From Pseudomonadota bacterium (GTDB lineage Bacteria; Pseudomonadota; Alphaproteobacteria; Sphingomonadales; SMXR01), in the NCBI GenBank assembly GCA_022571175.1, contig JACZYI010000131.1, positions 1 through 5,615 of the forward strand: a DNA stretch of 5,615 nucleotides, read 5' to 3'. Shown in pieces: positions 1 to 5,460 of the stretch. Below the pieces are notes generated by a model, which was not told the DNA's origin, made no database searches, and saw nothing but the letters and a program-made list of their open reading frames with translations. Numbering within the stretch: the first letter of the stretch is position 1; every line of letters begins with the position of its first letter. The translations under genes were made by a program, and so were the position numbers.

Positions 1-230
1 ATAGAGCGTTTACCCCGGTTGGTGGACAGAAAATAAGCGGCCTCATCTGTGGCAGCCCCTTCTTTATCCTTTAACTCGGGTGGCCCCCAATGCCGGGTAT
101 CATCTCCCGCCACGGGCTTTTCGACCTTGATTACCTGGGCGCCTAAATCCGACAATATTTGCGAGCACCAGGGCCCGGCCAAAACCCGGGAAAGATCAAG
201 AATACGTATGTCTTCAAGTGACTTGGGCAT
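1..230 (-). CDS. CaiB/BaiF family (class III) CoA-transferase, N-terminal part, cut by the left edge
   Basis: This is a partial gene; only the first 76 codons lie in the window. It begins MPKSLEDIRILDLSRVLAGP at 230, followed by a DLGAQVIKVEKP segment (about residues 29-40), a GDDTRHWGPP stretch and YFLSTNRGKRS just before the edge. This is the typical opening of class III CoA-transferases, where the first Rossmann-like unit carries the LSRVLAGP and DLGAxVIKVE signatures. The family moves CoA between carboxylic acids in the cytoplasm through an aspartyl-CoA intermediate. The catalytic Asp lies beyond the edge and cannot be checked, and the substrate cannot be inferred. The ATG at 228-230 puts the family's usual few residues before the first strand. 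No strong Shine-Dalgarno is visible; an AAGG lies about 13 bases upstream. It is divergent from the membrane protein gene at 347. Family is near certain, exact function unknown. Confidence 0.93.
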   Translation of the reverse strand, partial: MPKSLEDIRILDLSRVLAGPWCSQILSDLGAQVIKVEKPVAGDDTRHWGPPELKDKEGAATDEAAYFLSTNRGKRS

Positions 231-346
231 GATGCAAATAACCTTGGAAGCCTTTACGCCATGGAAAGGCGGAATGCAATCACCGGCTTCCTTTCTTGGT
301 TATTTACGCTTTCCGACAGGCATGCCAGACGCTAAAAGAAAATGCT
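231..346. promoter_or_regulatory. Divergent intergenic region with short inverted and direct repeats
   Basis: These 116 bases separate the divergent starts of the CoA-transferase and the membrane protein, so they should hold promoters for both. An inverted repeat pairs AAATAACC (236-243) with GGTTATTT (298-305). The heptamer TTTACGC occurs twice in direct orientation (253-259 and 303-309), 50 bases apart. An 8-base palindrome GGCATGCC lies at 319-326. I could not pick a convincing -35/-10 pair in either direction. Assigning regulatory function is inference from position; the repeats themselves are directly seen. Confidence 0.35.
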
Positions 347-1216
347 ATGGAAGACAGTCATCCAGAAAACCAGACGGGAATCCGCAAAGTCATGGCCCAG
401 GCTGTGGTCGTGATTGTGCGCGAACGGGAGCCTTTGTTCCTGATAATTGCCCTGACCACAGTGTTGGGTACGGTTTTGGCCTGGCCCATGCTGGATAATT
501 TCTGGTTCATTGCTGTCAACCCAGGCATGAGTGAGCGTGAGGGAACAGTCCAGCTCCAAGCTATTCTGGACCATAGTTTTCTGATCATATTGGGATTATT
601 GCTGACCCAGGCCGCCAGCGTGGTCTGGACCCGGATCTGGTCGCTTGGTCGTGAGCAGGCCATGAACGGGGGAATGTCTTCGCTGATGAGGCGCACTCTC
701 TGGGCCACATTTCGCTATTTTGGACTGGGTATCTGGACTTTTATTATTGCCGCAATGGTGGCACTTCCCGTTTCCTTCATTGCCGGCATTATTATTGGTA
801 TTGGCGGGTCTACGGATTCCCTATCGGGTTTCATTATCATCATTTTGCTCTATGGCTCTTTGACTATGGTGGTTGGCCTGGTGTTGACCGCCTATGGCTG
901 GTCCATCTACGGAGAAAGCCGCGATCAGCGTTCATCCATTTTTGCGAATTTGTTGATCCTCAAAGGCCGGGCTTTACCGATTGGTGGGGGTTTCCTTCTG
1001 GCGTCCCTTGTTTTCATCGCCATCATGCTCATCCCCTACACTTTGCTGATGGGGTCACTTACCGAGACCGGTGGGTCTGGCAGCGTTCCTGTCACCTTTA
1101 TCATCTGGTATATGACGGCCGGTTTTGCCGGGTCCTTGTTTTCTTTTTACTGGATGACTTTTTCGGGTCTGCTGTTGCAACAGTCGAAAAATACCCATCT
1201 GGATATAGTTATCTAA
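347..1216 (+). CDS. Hypothetical inner-membrane protein with about six transmembrane helices
   Basis: I do not recognise a named family. From the ATG at 347 the product is 289 residues, with a short polar N-terminus and hydrophobic stretches at about residues 29-47, 77-95, 121-150, 161-183, 212-236 and 247-275. The loops between helices 2 and 3 (RIWSLGREQAMNGG..LMRR) and between 4 and 5 (YGESRDQRSS..LKGR) are rich in Arg/Lys and probably cytoplasmic. No catalytic motif or transporter signature is apparent. The frame stays open upstream to a TTG at 296, but that start has no Shine-Dalgarno. The ATG at 347 is preceded by a purine-rich AAAAGAAAA and is preferred; an ATG at 392 is a further alternative. 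The gene is divergent from the CoA-transferase, and its TAA overlaps the stop of the SRAP gene. It could be a small-molecule permease or a structural membrane protein; nothing here decides. Confidence 0.8.
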   Translation: MEDSHPENQTGIRKVMAQAVVVIVREREPLFLIIALTTVLGTVLAWPMLDNFWFIAVNPGMSEREGTVQLQAILDHSFLIILGLLLTQAASVVWTRIWSLGREQAMNGGMSSLMRRTLWATFRYFGLGIWTFIIAAMVALPVSFIAGIIIGIGGSTDSLSGFIIIILLYGSLTMVVGLVLTAYGWSIYGESRDQRSSIFANLLILKGRALPIGGGFLLASLVFIAIMLIPYTLLMGSLTETGGSGSVPVTFIIWYMTAGFAGSLFSFYWMTFSGLLLQQSKNTHLDIVI

Positions 1217-1887
1217 CCCCGAACAGGTTCGATAATCGATCTGTCCCCATTACCGATACTATTGACCTGCCTTGAAATTTCATGAAATAAAATTTCACCC
1301 TCTGGAACAAGAGCCATCCGATCAAATATATTCTGTCCCGGATCCTCACCTTCCAGCCAGGGTTCATAATCGCTTGAGGCCAGCATTACCGGCATGCGCT
1401 CATGGATATGCTGGATATTTGAATAAGCCTGCCGGGTAATCAGGGCAGCGGTTTCTATCGCCTGCTCGGTCTTGGGATCGATCCAGCTTTCCCAAATTCC
1501 AGCGAAGGCAAAAAGAGCGCCTTCGGCTAAATATATATAATGCGGGTGTTTGCCGTCTGCCTGCGCCTGCCACTCATAAAACCCGTTGCTTGGCACCAGA
1601 CAGCGGCGGCGCTTGAAGGCGGTTCGAAAGGATGGTTTTTCGGCAATGGTTTCTGATCGCGCGTTGATCATGAGCCTGCCAACGGGACGGTCTTTCATCC
1701 AGCCGGGAACCAAACCCCATTCCACAGCCGCCAGTTCGCGGCCACCCTCCTTTTCATTCATGCGCACAATCGGAATAAGCTGACCAGGGGCAATATTATA
1801 CCGCGCCCCCAGATTTAATCTGGCATCGACCTCAAACGAAGCTCCGATGGTCTCAACCGAAGATGTCAGCAGATAACGACCGCACAT
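1213..1887 (-). CDS. SRAP-domain protein (SOS response-associated peptidase family, YedK/HMCES-like)
   Basis: The 224-residue product is a complete SRAP domain of normal bacterial length. Proteins of this family bind abasic sites in single-stranded DNA and form a thiazolidine crosslink through the N-terminal amine and thiol of Cys2, shielding the lesion. The key residues are present: MCGRY at the N-terminus (Cys2, exposed after Met removal), Asn75 in INARSET, Glu105 in CLVPSNGFYEW, and His162 in IHERMP, matching the Cys, Asn, Glu and His set of YedK. The WGLVPGWMKD segment (57-66) is also typical. The start is fixed by the need for Met-Cys-Gly, with GAGGTG 10 bases upstream. The gene lies 75 bases downstream of the acyl-CoA synthetase in the same direction and could be cotranscribed with it, though no functional link is evident. 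Its TAG overlaps the TAA of the opposing membrane protein gene. I see no alphaproteobacterial LexA box (GTTC-N7-GTTC) directly upstream. Confidence 0.96.
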   Translation of the reverse strand: MCGRYLLTSSVETIGASFEVDARLNLGARYNIAPGQLIPIVRMNEKEGGRELAAVEWGLVPGWMKDRPVGRLMINARSETIAEKPSFRTAFKRRRCLVPSNGFYEWQAQADGKHPHYIYLAEGALFAFAGIWESWIDPKTEQAIETAALITRQAYSNIQHIHERMPVMLASSDYEPWLEGEDPGQNIFDRMALVPEGEILFHEISRQVNSIGNGDRSIIEPVRG

Positions 1888-1939
1888 GGTTTTGGTTCAC
1901 CTCAAAGGACAATCTCGACGGGAGTTTGATCCTGACCAG

Positions 1940-1955
1940 CCTGGACTCCTGGACT
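1940..1955. repeat. Perfect tandem pair of the octamer CCTGGACT
   Basis: CCTGGACT occurs twice head to tail in the gap between the acyl-CoA synthetase stop and the SRAP start. The second copy also pairs, as GGACT, with AGTCC at the synthetase stop. It may be a simple duplication of no function; two copies are too few to call a repeat family. Confidence 0.5.
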
Positions 1956-1969
1956 GAAAAATTTAGTCC
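1951..1969 (-). other. Small stem-loop spanning the acyl-CoA synthetase stop codon
   Basis: GGACT (1951-1955) and AGTCC (1965-1969) form a perfect 5-bp inverted repeat around a 9-base A/T-rich loop that contains part of the TAA stop. No U-run follows the stem in the minus-strand transcript, so it does not qualify as an intrinsic terminator. It could slow transcription or protect a 3' end, but that is speculative. Confidence 0.25.
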
Positions 1970-3591
1970 TCGGGAAAACGATAATCCTCATAGGATATTC
2001 GCAGTTCGGTTTTCAGGATTTTCCCGGTGGCAGTATGAGGCAATTCGTCCACAAAAACCACGTCATTGGGCTCCCACCATTTGGCCACCTTGCCCCGTAG
2101 AAACGTCATGATATCTGCTTTTTCGATTTGGGCATTTTCGCGAGGCACAATAATCATCAATGGCCGTTCGTCCCATTTTGGATGCGCTATGCCAATCACG
2201 GCCGCCTCAGCCACATCCGGATGGCCAACGGCAATATTTTCAAGATCTATAGAACTGATCCATTCGCCCCCCGATTTGATGACATCTTTGGATCGGTCGG
2301 TAATTTGCATATACCCCTGCGCATCAATGGTGGCCACATCACCGGTATTGAACCAGCCATCATCATCCAGAATAGTACCCCCATCATCACCGTAATAGGA
2401 TTCCACTACCCAGGGGCCGCGAACCATTAAATGCCCGAAGGCCTTGCCATCTTTAGGCATTTCATTGTTGTCGTCATCAACAATTTTCAATTCCACACCA
2501 AACACGGTTCGACCCTGCTTGCATTGCAAATCAAGACGCTTTTCCGCCGACCAGGACTCGGTTTCATGGGTCATGGTGGCCACGGTGCCAAGCGGGCTGG
2601 TCTCGGTCATGCCCCAGGCATGATGAACCTCAACACCATATTTATCCTGAAAGGTCTGGATCATGCTTCTGGGTGCGGCAGAGCCACCAATGCCAACTTT
2701 GGTGACCTTGGCCAGATCACCGCCAGTTTCCTCCAGATGATTCAGCAACATCAACCAAACCGTAGGCACGCCTGCGGTCATGGTCACATCATGTCTGGTG
2801 ATTAGTTCGTGGAGTGTGGCACCGTCGAAATTGGGGCCGTTCAAAATCAACTTGGCCCCGCAGGCGGTTGCCAGATATGGAATTCCCCAGGCGTTGGCAT
2901 GGAACATGGGTACCACCGGCATAATCACATCCCGCCCGCCTACCGCAAGCGCATCAACCATCAATGCCGCATAGGTGTGGAGAACATTGCTGCGATGACT
3001 GTAGAGAACGCCCTTTGGATTGCCGGTCGTTCCCGAAGTATAACAAAGGCCAGCAGCCGCATTCTCGTCCAGGTCCGGCCAGGTCAGATCGCCATCTTCT
3101 GCCTCGACAAATTCTTCATAACAGATAACATTCTTCAATGAAGTCTCGGGCATGTGCGAGCGATCCGTCATAATAATGAAAGCTTCAATGGTTGTGAGTT
3201 GGTCCTGCAAACCCTCTATGAGGGGTACAAAGCTCAAATCCAGCATCAAAATACGGTCGCCGGCATGGTTGGCGATATAAGAAATTTGCTCGGTGAAAAG
3301 CCGGGGGTTGATGGTGTGGGTCACCCCACCTACACCGGAAATACCGTACCAGGCTTCCATATGCCGATAAGTATTCCAGGCGAGAGTTCCGATCCGGTCC
3401 CCTTCCACCATGCCCCATTTCAACAGGGCCTGGCCAAGCTTTTTCGATCTCAGATGTAAATCAATATAACGATAACAATGCTCCAGTCCTTCTACCGTTG
3501 CTGTAATAATTTCCACATTCGGATGATTGACCGCCGCATGATCAATCAGTTTTGAAACCAAAAGCGGCCAATCCTGCATTTTCCCTTTCAT
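1963..3591 (-). CDS. Medium/long-chain fatty-acid-CoA ligase (AMP-forming acyl-CoA synthetase, AlkK/DmdB-like)
   Basis: This cytoplasmic enzyme of the ANL superfamily would activate a carboxylic acid with ATP to an acyl-adenylate, then to acyl-CoA. From the preferred start (542 residues, usual for the AlkK / DmdB / Thermus-type ligase group) the motifs are all intact. The phosphate loop YTSGTTGNPKG is at about 184-194, PMFHANAWGIPY at 228-239, GMTETSP at 327-333, GWFNTGD at 412-418, the hinge region TDRSKDVIKSGGEW at 431-444, and PHTATGKILK near 518-527 with catalytic Lys524. The frame is open to an ATG at 3729, but those 46 extra residues are polar and unlike the family. The true start is more likely the Met at 3591, giving MKGKMQDWPLL, or the Met at 3579. 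The SRAP gene follows 75 bases downstream. Chain length is not predictable; aromatic acids or methylthiopropionate are possible alternatives. Confidence 0.93.
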   Translation of the reverse strand: MKGKMQDWPLLVSKLIDHAAVNHPNVEIITATVEGLEHCYRYIDLHLRSKKLGQALLKWGMVEGDRIGTLAWNTYRHMEAWYGISGVGGVTHTINPRLFTEQISYIANHAGDRILMLDLSFVPLIEGLQDQLTTIEAFIIMTDRSHMPETSLKNVICYEEFVEAEDGDLTWPDLDENAAAGLCYTSGTTGNPKGVLYSHRSNVLHTYAALMVDALAVGGRDVIMPVVPMFHANAWGIPYLATACGAKLILNGPNFDGATLHELITRHDVTMTAGVPTVWLMLLNHLEETGGDLAKVTKVGIGGSAAPRSMIQTFQDKYGVEVHHAWGMTETSPLGTVATMTHETESWSAEKRLDLQCKQGRTVFGVELKIVDDDNNEMPKDGKAFGHLMVRGPWVVESYYGDDGGTILDDDGWFNTGDVATIDAQGYMQITDRSKDVIKSGGEWISSIDLENIAVGHPDVAEAAVIGIAHPKWDERPLMIIVPRENAQIEKADIMTFLRGKVAKWWEPNDVVFVDELPHTATGKILKTELRISYEDYRFPED

Positions 3592-3594
3592 AAA

Positions 3595-3600
3595 ACCCCC
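3595..3600 (-). promoter_or_regulatory. Probable ribosome binding site of the acyl-CoA synthetase (supports the 3591 start)
   Basis: On the minus strand GGGGGT lies three bases before the ATG at 3591, one mismatch from GGAGGT. The spacing is short, so this is modest support. The stronger argument for this start is the family-like N-terminus MKGKMQDWPLL. The alternative ATG at 3579 has AAAGGG at a similarly short distance. Confidence 0.4.
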
Positions 3601-3762
3601 ATAGCGATAATTTTTATTGCCCGAAGCCTTAACACGGCTGCCACCCTGCTTACAATCATGAGATATTTGGTCAAATTTGAAAAATGAGGGTTCACCGGAT
3701 TTACCATCATGAGGTTGCAACATGACCATTTTTCAGCGAAGATGATGATGAAGGGTAAATGC

Positions 3763-3767
3763 AAGGA
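3763..3767 (+). promoter_or_regulatory. Ribosome binding site of eipA
   Basis: AAGGA lies eight bases before the ATG at 3776. An in-frame TGA at 3749-3751 and the lack of any other start codon between them fix the eipA start. Confidence 0.7.
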
Positions 3768-3775
3768 AATGCGCG

Positions 3776-4375
3776 ATGCCTAATAAGTCTGCAATTTTCG
3801 CTCCGGTTCTTTTATTGGCTGCATCTTTGACCTTGTTTGCTTTTGGGAATTCAGTCGCTCAATCTGAGGTTGCAGAGCCCGAGGGTACTGCAGAGACCTT
3901 TGAGGAGGGTGCGGTGCTTGATGCCGCAACAAATTTCTTTGGCGAATCGGCAGAGGATGTGGCCAAAGCCATCGAAAAGATATTCAATGATCTGGGTGAA
4001 CCCAGCGCCTATATTAAAGGGTCTGAGGGAAGCGGCGCGCTCATCATTGGTTTTCGCTGGGGTGACGGAGAGTTGATTCACAAACAGGACGGAAGCAGCC
4101 GTGTGCACTGGACCGGACCCTCTGCCGGCTTTGACGCCGGTGCCAATCTCTCCAAAGTATTTTCACTGGTCTATAATTTATATGAGAGCGATGACATTTA
4201 TCAGCGCTACCCGGCAATTGAGGGCAGCTTTTATTTTATAGGTGGTCTTGGCATCAATTATCACCAGCGGGGCGATATTGTAATTGTGCCGATCAGGCTG
4301 GGTGTGGGATTAAGAGTGGGTGCAAATATAGGCTATCTGAGATATTCGAAGAAAAAACGGTGGATACCATTTTAG
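3776..4375 (+). CDS. eipA: EipA-like periplasmic envelope integrity protein (DUF1134 family)
   Basis: The 199-residue product has a clear Sec signal peptide: Lys4, a hydrophobic core at about 7-23, and a likely cleavage after Ser-Val-Ala28. An acidic linker (30-50) follows, then the DUF1134 domain. Recognisable family segments are IEKIFNDLGEPSAYIKG (67-82), VHWTGPSAGFDAGAN (110-124), SKVFSLVYNL (126-135), and the C-terminal block from about 145 to the end, with GLGINY, RGDIV, GVGLRVGANIGYL and the closing WIPF. Length and ending match the family. In Brucella abortus, EipA is a periplasmic protein needed for cell envelope stress resistance and virulence; its biochemical activity is unknown. 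The start is fixed by AAGGA eight bases upstream and a nearby in-frame stop. The TAG overlaps the TAA of the opposing cold-shock gene, so there is no room for a terminator between them. No full CtrA box was found upstream. Confidence 0.95.
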   Translation: MPNKSAIFAPVLLLAASLTLFAFGNSVAQSEVAEPEGTAETFEEGAVLDAATNFFGESAEDVAKAIEKIFNDLGEPSAYIKGSEGSGALIIGFRWGDGELIHKQDGSSRVHWTGPSAGFDAGANLSKVFSLVYNLYESDDIYQRYPAIEGSFYFIGGLGINYHQRGDIVIVPIRLGVGLRVGANIGYLRYSKKKRWIPF

Positions 4376-4626
4376 GCACCAGAGTCTTCTATTGATTCGA
4401 TCTGCTCACTCTCCGGATCACCCACAAGTTTGATTTCACGGGCCAGGGTTCGTCCATCTTCCAATTGATGCAGGGAAAACTCCAGGCGCTGACCTTCCTC
4501 AAGCTCTTGCAGCCCACCATCCCTGACCGCAGAAATATGGACAAAAACATCGCGCCCCCCCTGCTCGGGTTCAATGAACCCGAAGCCTTTGCTAATATTG
4601 AACCATTTGACTTTGCCAAAGGCCAT
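4372..4626 (-). CDS. Cold-shock-domain protein (CspA family) with acidic C-terminal tail
   Basis: The 84-residue product contains one cold-shock domain, a five-stranded OB fold that binds single-stranded RNA or DNA and melts mRNA structure. The signatures are intact: GKVKWFN (4-10), RNP1 as KGFGFI (13-18) and RNP2 as DVFVHISAV (26-34). The domain ends near residue 69. About 15 further residues follow (DPESEQIESIEDSGA) and are strongly acidic, whereas classic CspA proteins stop near 70. The start has GAGGGA seven bases upstream. The gene is third in the minus-strand operon, 19 bases after the metallopeptidase stop, so it is probably cotranscribed. The presence of an operon promoter upstream, rather than a long structured 5' leader of its own, argues against classic cold-shock thermosensor control. 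Its stop overlaps that of eipA. Confidence 0.96.
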   Translation of the reverse strand: MAFGKVKWFNISKGFGFIEPEQGGRDVFVHISAVRDGGLQELEEGQRLEFSLHQLEDGRTLAREIKLVGDPESEQIESIEDSGA

Positions 4627-4645
4627 AAACCAATCCCTCGTTTCT

Positions 4646-5086
4646 TCAGGCAGCCTTCATACGCCCGAAAATCGCATAGTTCGTTGGCACTAACCGAGCC
4701 TCTGATCCATGCCGCCTGTAGGCTTTTATCTCGGCTGTTCGCCGATTATTAATGCCAACAATAATCCAGACCCAGTCATGGTCTGCCAGCGATTCATGGT
4801 CTTTCCCAGAAGGTTCCGGGCATCCTTGCGGGTGACTATGGAACAGCCCGAGAATTTCCCTGCCCGTTCCCCGCAACTGTCGCTCGAGGGCAATATGCAC
4901 CGACGGGTCTATCAGAAATTCGACCGTCTTCTGTTTTGCACAGTTTTTACAATGGACAATTTCATTTATGTGAAGTCGACCATCCTCAAACCGCTCACCC
5001 ACCAGCAATCCGCAGCATTCTTCCGGCCAGAAGGCAGAGGCCTTAGCCTCCATAGAGATGATACAATGGTCACTTATGATTATCAT
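4646..5086 (-). CDS. JAMM/MPN-domain metallopeptidase (M67 family, Mov34/MPN/PAD-1)
   Basis: The 146-residue product is a stand-alone JAB/MPN domain. The zinc-protease signature is complete: Glu23 in PEECCG, then His83-Ser-His85, seven residues, Ser93, two residues and Asp96 (the HxH-x7-S-x2-D pattern in LFHSHPQGCPEPSGKD). Members hydrolyse isopeptide or peptide bonds next to ubiquitin-like tails. The bacterial example Mec of Mycobacterium removes cysteine from the sulfur carrier CysO. No ThiS/MoaD-like or E1-like gene is present here, so the substrate is unknown. It has no signal peptide and is probably cytoplasmic. It also carries several cysteines (8, 24, 25, 46, 49, 89). The start codon overlaps the upstream gene's stop as ATGA and has no clear Shine-Dalgarno, indicating translational coupling. 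The cold-shock gene follows 19 bases later. Confidence 0.94.
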   Translation of the reverse strand: MIIISDHCIISMEAKASAFWPEECCGLLVGERFEDGRLHINEIVHCKNCAKQKTVEFLIDPSVHIALERQLRGTGREILGLFHSHPQGCPEPSGKDHESLADHDWVWIIVGINNRRTAEIKAYRRHGSEARLVPTNYAIFGRMKAA

Positions 5087-5460
5087 GGATTTGAAATAAT
5101 GATGGTTCCAAGGATTTTACCGCTCGCAGCGTCCACAAGAACCAGCCGGTCATTTCCCTCTAAATCGCGGAAATGGAGACTGAGGATGCCATTGTCATAC
5201 CCATGACCAACCAGCTCCGAACCTGAAGGCCGGACCACATTGATCACACCAAAATCGGACAGCATGAGCTCGGATCCGCTTATGTCCATGCCGGCAGAAG
5301 CGGACACTGTTTCATCTCCCATATTGGCCGCACGGTATATTATTGTCCCGACCATAGCAGCAAAACCAAAGACCAAAAGAATGCCCAGGACTATGACGAT
5401 GACCTTAAGGGTCTTATAAGACGGGGGTGCATCTGAGGCGGAAGGATTTCTACTGGTCAT
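5083..5460 (-). CDS. Small single-pass membrane protein, DUF6476-like
   Basis: The 125-residue product has a polar N-terminus (1-17), one transmembrane helix at about 18-42 (TLKVIVIVLGILLVFGFAAM and onward), and an outer domain of about 80 residues. The YKTLKVIVIVLG..I...GF..M...IIYR pattern matches what I know of alphaproteobacterial DUF6476 proteins, commonly encoded beside an RluA/RluD-type pseudouridine synthase, as here. The outer part (HGYDNGILSLHFRDLEGNDRLVLVDAASGKILGTI) reads as beta strands and is probably periplasmic; it recalls small beta-propeller-like 'value plus label' strands, but the function is unknown. GGAGAG six bases upstream supports the ATG at 5460. It heads the minus-strand operon with the JAMM protease and the cold-shock protein. 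Its start overlaps that of rluD. Family assignment is from memory of the pattern and is less certain than the gene itself. Confidence 0.85.
   Translation of the reverse strand: MTSRNPSASDAPPSYKTLKVIVIVLGILLVFGFAAMVGTIIYRAANMGDETVSASAGMDISGSELMLSDFGVINVVRPSGSELVGHGYDNGILSLHFRDLEGNDRLVLVDAASGKILGTIIISNP
5393..5420 (+). promoter_or_regulatory. Possible sigma-70-type promoter for rluD inside the DUF6476-like gene
   Basis: ATGACG (5393-5398) and TATAAG (5415-5420) are separated by 16 bases. The -10 differs from TATAAT at one base; the -35 matches TTGACA at four of six. An 8-base palindrome CCTTAAGG (5403-5410) lies between the two boxes. Because rluD starts inside the CATG shared with the opposite gene, its promoter must lie within that gene's coding sequence, as this one does. 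This is a visual match only. Confidence 0.25.

Larger units (their letters stand above)
3592..3775. promoter_or_regulatory. Divergent promoter region between the acyl-CoA synthetase and eipA
   Basis: These 184 bases lie between two divergent genes and must supply both promoters. The octamer ATCATGAG, with palindromic core TCATGA, occurs twice in the same orientation (3655-3662 and 3706-3713), 51 bases apart. An 8-base palindrome GTTGCAAC sits at 3714-3721 directly after the second copy. TTGAAA at 3677-3682 could be a -35 towards eipA with a poor -10 near 3700. TTGACC on the minus strand (3674 to 3669) could be a -35 towards the synthetase, but no good -10 follows. One open frame continues the synthetase upstream to 3729, but I treat it as non-coding. 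Regulatory function is inferred from position. Confidence 0.4.

Noticed and set aside
49..498. Plus-strand open frame of 149 codons opposite the CoA-transferase and overlapping the membrane protein
   Set aside because: It is antisense to a clear CaiB/BaiF N-terminus and out of frame with the membrane protein; the translation has no family-like segments.
1220..1231. CGAAC-AG-GTTCG dyad at the convergent stops as a LexA box or terminator
   Set aside because: The spacing of two bases does not fit known LexA boxes (CGAAC-N4-GTTCG or GTTC-N7-GTTC), a 2-base loop cannot form a stable hairpin, and no U-run follows. It lies in the SRAP coding end, not at a promoter.
2431..2805. Several plus-strand open frames of 65-124 codons across 2066-3459
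   Set aside because: They are shadows opposite the acyl-CoA synthetase, whose frame carries all the family motifs.
1888..3591. Acyl-CoA synthetase plus SRAP gene as a functional defence or repair module
   Set aside because: They are co-directional and 75 bases apart, but both are common housekeeping families with no known joint role; position alone is not enough.
3629..3633. TTAAC upstream of eipA as a CtrA site, since Brucella eipA is reported to be CtrA-regulated
   Set aside because: Only one half-site is present; no second TTAA at the required 7-base spacing on either side.
3837..4108. Alternative-frame and antisense open frames inside eipA
   Set aside because: The eipA frame has a signal peptide and the conserved DUF1134 blocks over the same bases.
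4709..5206. Plus-strand open frame of 165 codons opposite the JAMM protease and the DUF6476-like gene
   Set aside because: It spans two real minus-strand genes with intact motifs and has no recognisable domain of its own.
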